From the NCBI RefSeq assembly GCF_900104175.1, contig NZ_FNIX01000009.1, forward strand, positions 62,001 to 126,000: 64,000 bases of DNA, written 5' to 3'. This stretch comes from Lentzea jiangxiensis (GTDB lineage: Bacteria > Actinomycetota > Actinomycetes > Mycobacteriales > Pseudonocardiaceae). The notes under the pieces are model-generated. The model worked only from the letters and a program-made list of their open reading frames with translations. It had not been told where the DNA came from and made no database searches. Both the position numbers and the translations under genes were made by a program. Shown here piece by piece: positions 63,228-64,000 of the stretch. Within the stretch, counting starts at the first letter, position 1; every line of letters begins with the position of its first letter.

Positions 63228-64000
63228 ATGAACAACCGAAAGGTGACCCTGGCCGCGGCAGCGGCCGGAGTGGTCGCCGGTGCGGCAGGCCTAGGCCTGC
63301 TCGCCATGCCAGCAGGCGCAGGCCAGCCACCCACGCTCCCGGACGTGTCCGCGGAGTCGCTCGTCGAGCAGGTGCTGACGAGCGAGCCCGGCGCGTTCGG
63401 CGGCACCGTGCAGGTCGACAACAAGCTCGGCCTGCCGTCGATCGCGGAGATCCCGCAGCTCGCCGACGGCAAGCACAGCGCGCGGATCTGGACCGACGGC
63501 AACGGCAGGTTCCGCGCCGCACTGCCGAACGGCCAGTCCGAGCAGACCGTCGTCCACGACGGCAAGACCACCTGGTCTTGGAACTCCGCCGACAACGAGG
63601 TCACGAAGGCCGAGCGCAAGCCGGACGGGTCCAAGCCGGACGAGCGGAAGCCGGACGCGAAGGCCGAGGCGGCCAACCCGGCCGAGGCGGCCAAGCAGGT
63701 CGTCGGCCTGACCAAGGAGTTCAGCGACATCAGCGTCGACGGCACCGCGCGGGTCGCGAACCGTGCCGCCTACGAGCTCGTGCTGACCCCCAAGGCCAGC
63801 GAGAAGACGCTGATCCGCGAGGTGCGGATCGCCGTCGACTCCGAGCTCAAGATGCCGCTGCGCGTCGCCGTGCTGACCAACGGCACGAGCGAGCCCGCGG
63901 GCATGGTCGGCTTCAGCGAGATCAACGTCGGCCCGCAGGACCCGAAGCTCTTCGAGTTCACGCCGCCGGCGCAGGCGAAGGTCACGACGCCGGAGGCCAA
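63228..64000 (+). CDS. secreted LolA/RseB-like protein, partial
   Basis: At least 257 residues; the C-terminus is beyond the window. A Sec signal peptide (KVTLAAAAAGVVAGAAGLGL) and the outer-membrane-lipoprotein-carrier-like fold: LVEQVLTSEPGAFGGTVQVD, GRFRAALPNGQSEQTVVHDG, KTTWSWNSADNEVTKAERKP, a charged Pro/Lys linker, then AAYELVLTPKASEKTLIREV, RIAVDSELKMPLRVAVLTNG. Family members bind lipids or regulate sigma factors (RseB). GGAGGAGGGG precedes the ATG. Divergent from the two-component genes (about 160 bases), which may regulate it. Confidence 0.88.
   Translation, partial: MNNRKVTLAAAAAGVVAGAAGLGLLAMPAGAGQPPTLPDVSAESLVEQVLTSEPGAFGGTVQVDNKLGLPSIAEIPQLADGKHSARIWTDGNGRFRAALPNGQSEQTVVHDGKTTWSWNSADNEVTKAERKPDGSKPDERKPDAKAEAANPAEAAKQVVGLTKEFSDISVDGTARVANRAAYELVLTPKASEKTLIREVRIAVDSELKMPLRVAVLTNGTSEPAGMVGFSEINVGPQDPKLFEFTPPAQAKVTTPEA

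Overview
This is a high-GC actinobacterial chromosome segment, most likely from a Pseudonocardiales member (Lentzea, Saccharothrix, Amycolatopsis type). The evidence is protein similarity as I remember it, GTG/TTG start usage, mycothiol and maltosyl-phosphate metabolism genes, and a gene order that follows the Mycobacterium tuberculosis Rv1160-Rv1236 region: mutT2, typA, lpqW, mshB, fdxC, dapC, dapD, dapE, LOG, folP2, gpgS, DivIVA protein, tagA, DUF3117, glgM, glgC, O-methyltransferase, sigE, rseA, htrA, tatB, mrp, MgtE-N/CBS protein, lpqY, sugA. No rRNA, tRNA, CRISPR array, insertion sequence or prophage was seen.

Layout. 1-2.6 kb: trehalose-type ABC importer genes (lpqY, sugA) and a small stress-type membrane protein. 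2.9-5.1 kb: a poorly conserved patch with a LamG-domain secreted protein between two frameshifted genes. 5.1-12.1 kb: acyl-CoA dehydrogenase, CoA-ester lyase, a kinase resembling streptomycin 6-kinases, a membrane-less MgtE-like protein, DUF1003 protein, Nudix and MarR genes. 12.2-20 kb: mrp, the envelope-stress operon sigE-rseA-htrA-tatB, an O-methyltransferase and the divergent glgC/glgM pair. 20-30.6 kb: lipoprotein, MFS/LysR pair, secreted dipeptidase-like protein, leucyl aminopeptidase, DUF3117, PaaX with an enoyl-CoA hydratase homologue, and a chain of overlapping genes ending in tagA. 30.6-36.2 kb: cydABDC, gpgS and a folP2-like gene. 36.3-47.5 kb: secreted S15-type hydrolase, two LOG proteins, the lysine/diaminopimelate genes dapE, dapD and dapC, fdxC and mshB. 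47.6-57.8 kb: an oligopeptide ABC importer (oppABCDF), lpqW and typA. 57.9-64 kb: a small Cys/Lys-rich protein with an S41 protease homologue, an auxiliary-type trpS behind a leader-peptide attenuator, a Nudix fusion, a two-component system and a secreted LolA-like protein that runs off the window.

The most unusual signal is at 30.6-36.2 kb. All four cyd genes and the folP2-like gene keep open frames and recognisable ends but have lost large internal segments: the CydA Q-loop, about 40 percent of CydB, the helical subdomain of the CydD ATPase, parts of CydC, and about two thirds of FolP2. This is either a real miniaturised bd-type oxidase locus or in-frame decay. A second strong signal is a complete ribosome-mediated attenuator before trpS (Trp codon, competing stems, terminator with a T run). 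Many genes also start with GTG only 6-8 bases after a TANNNT hexamer, which suggests frequent leaderless transcripts.
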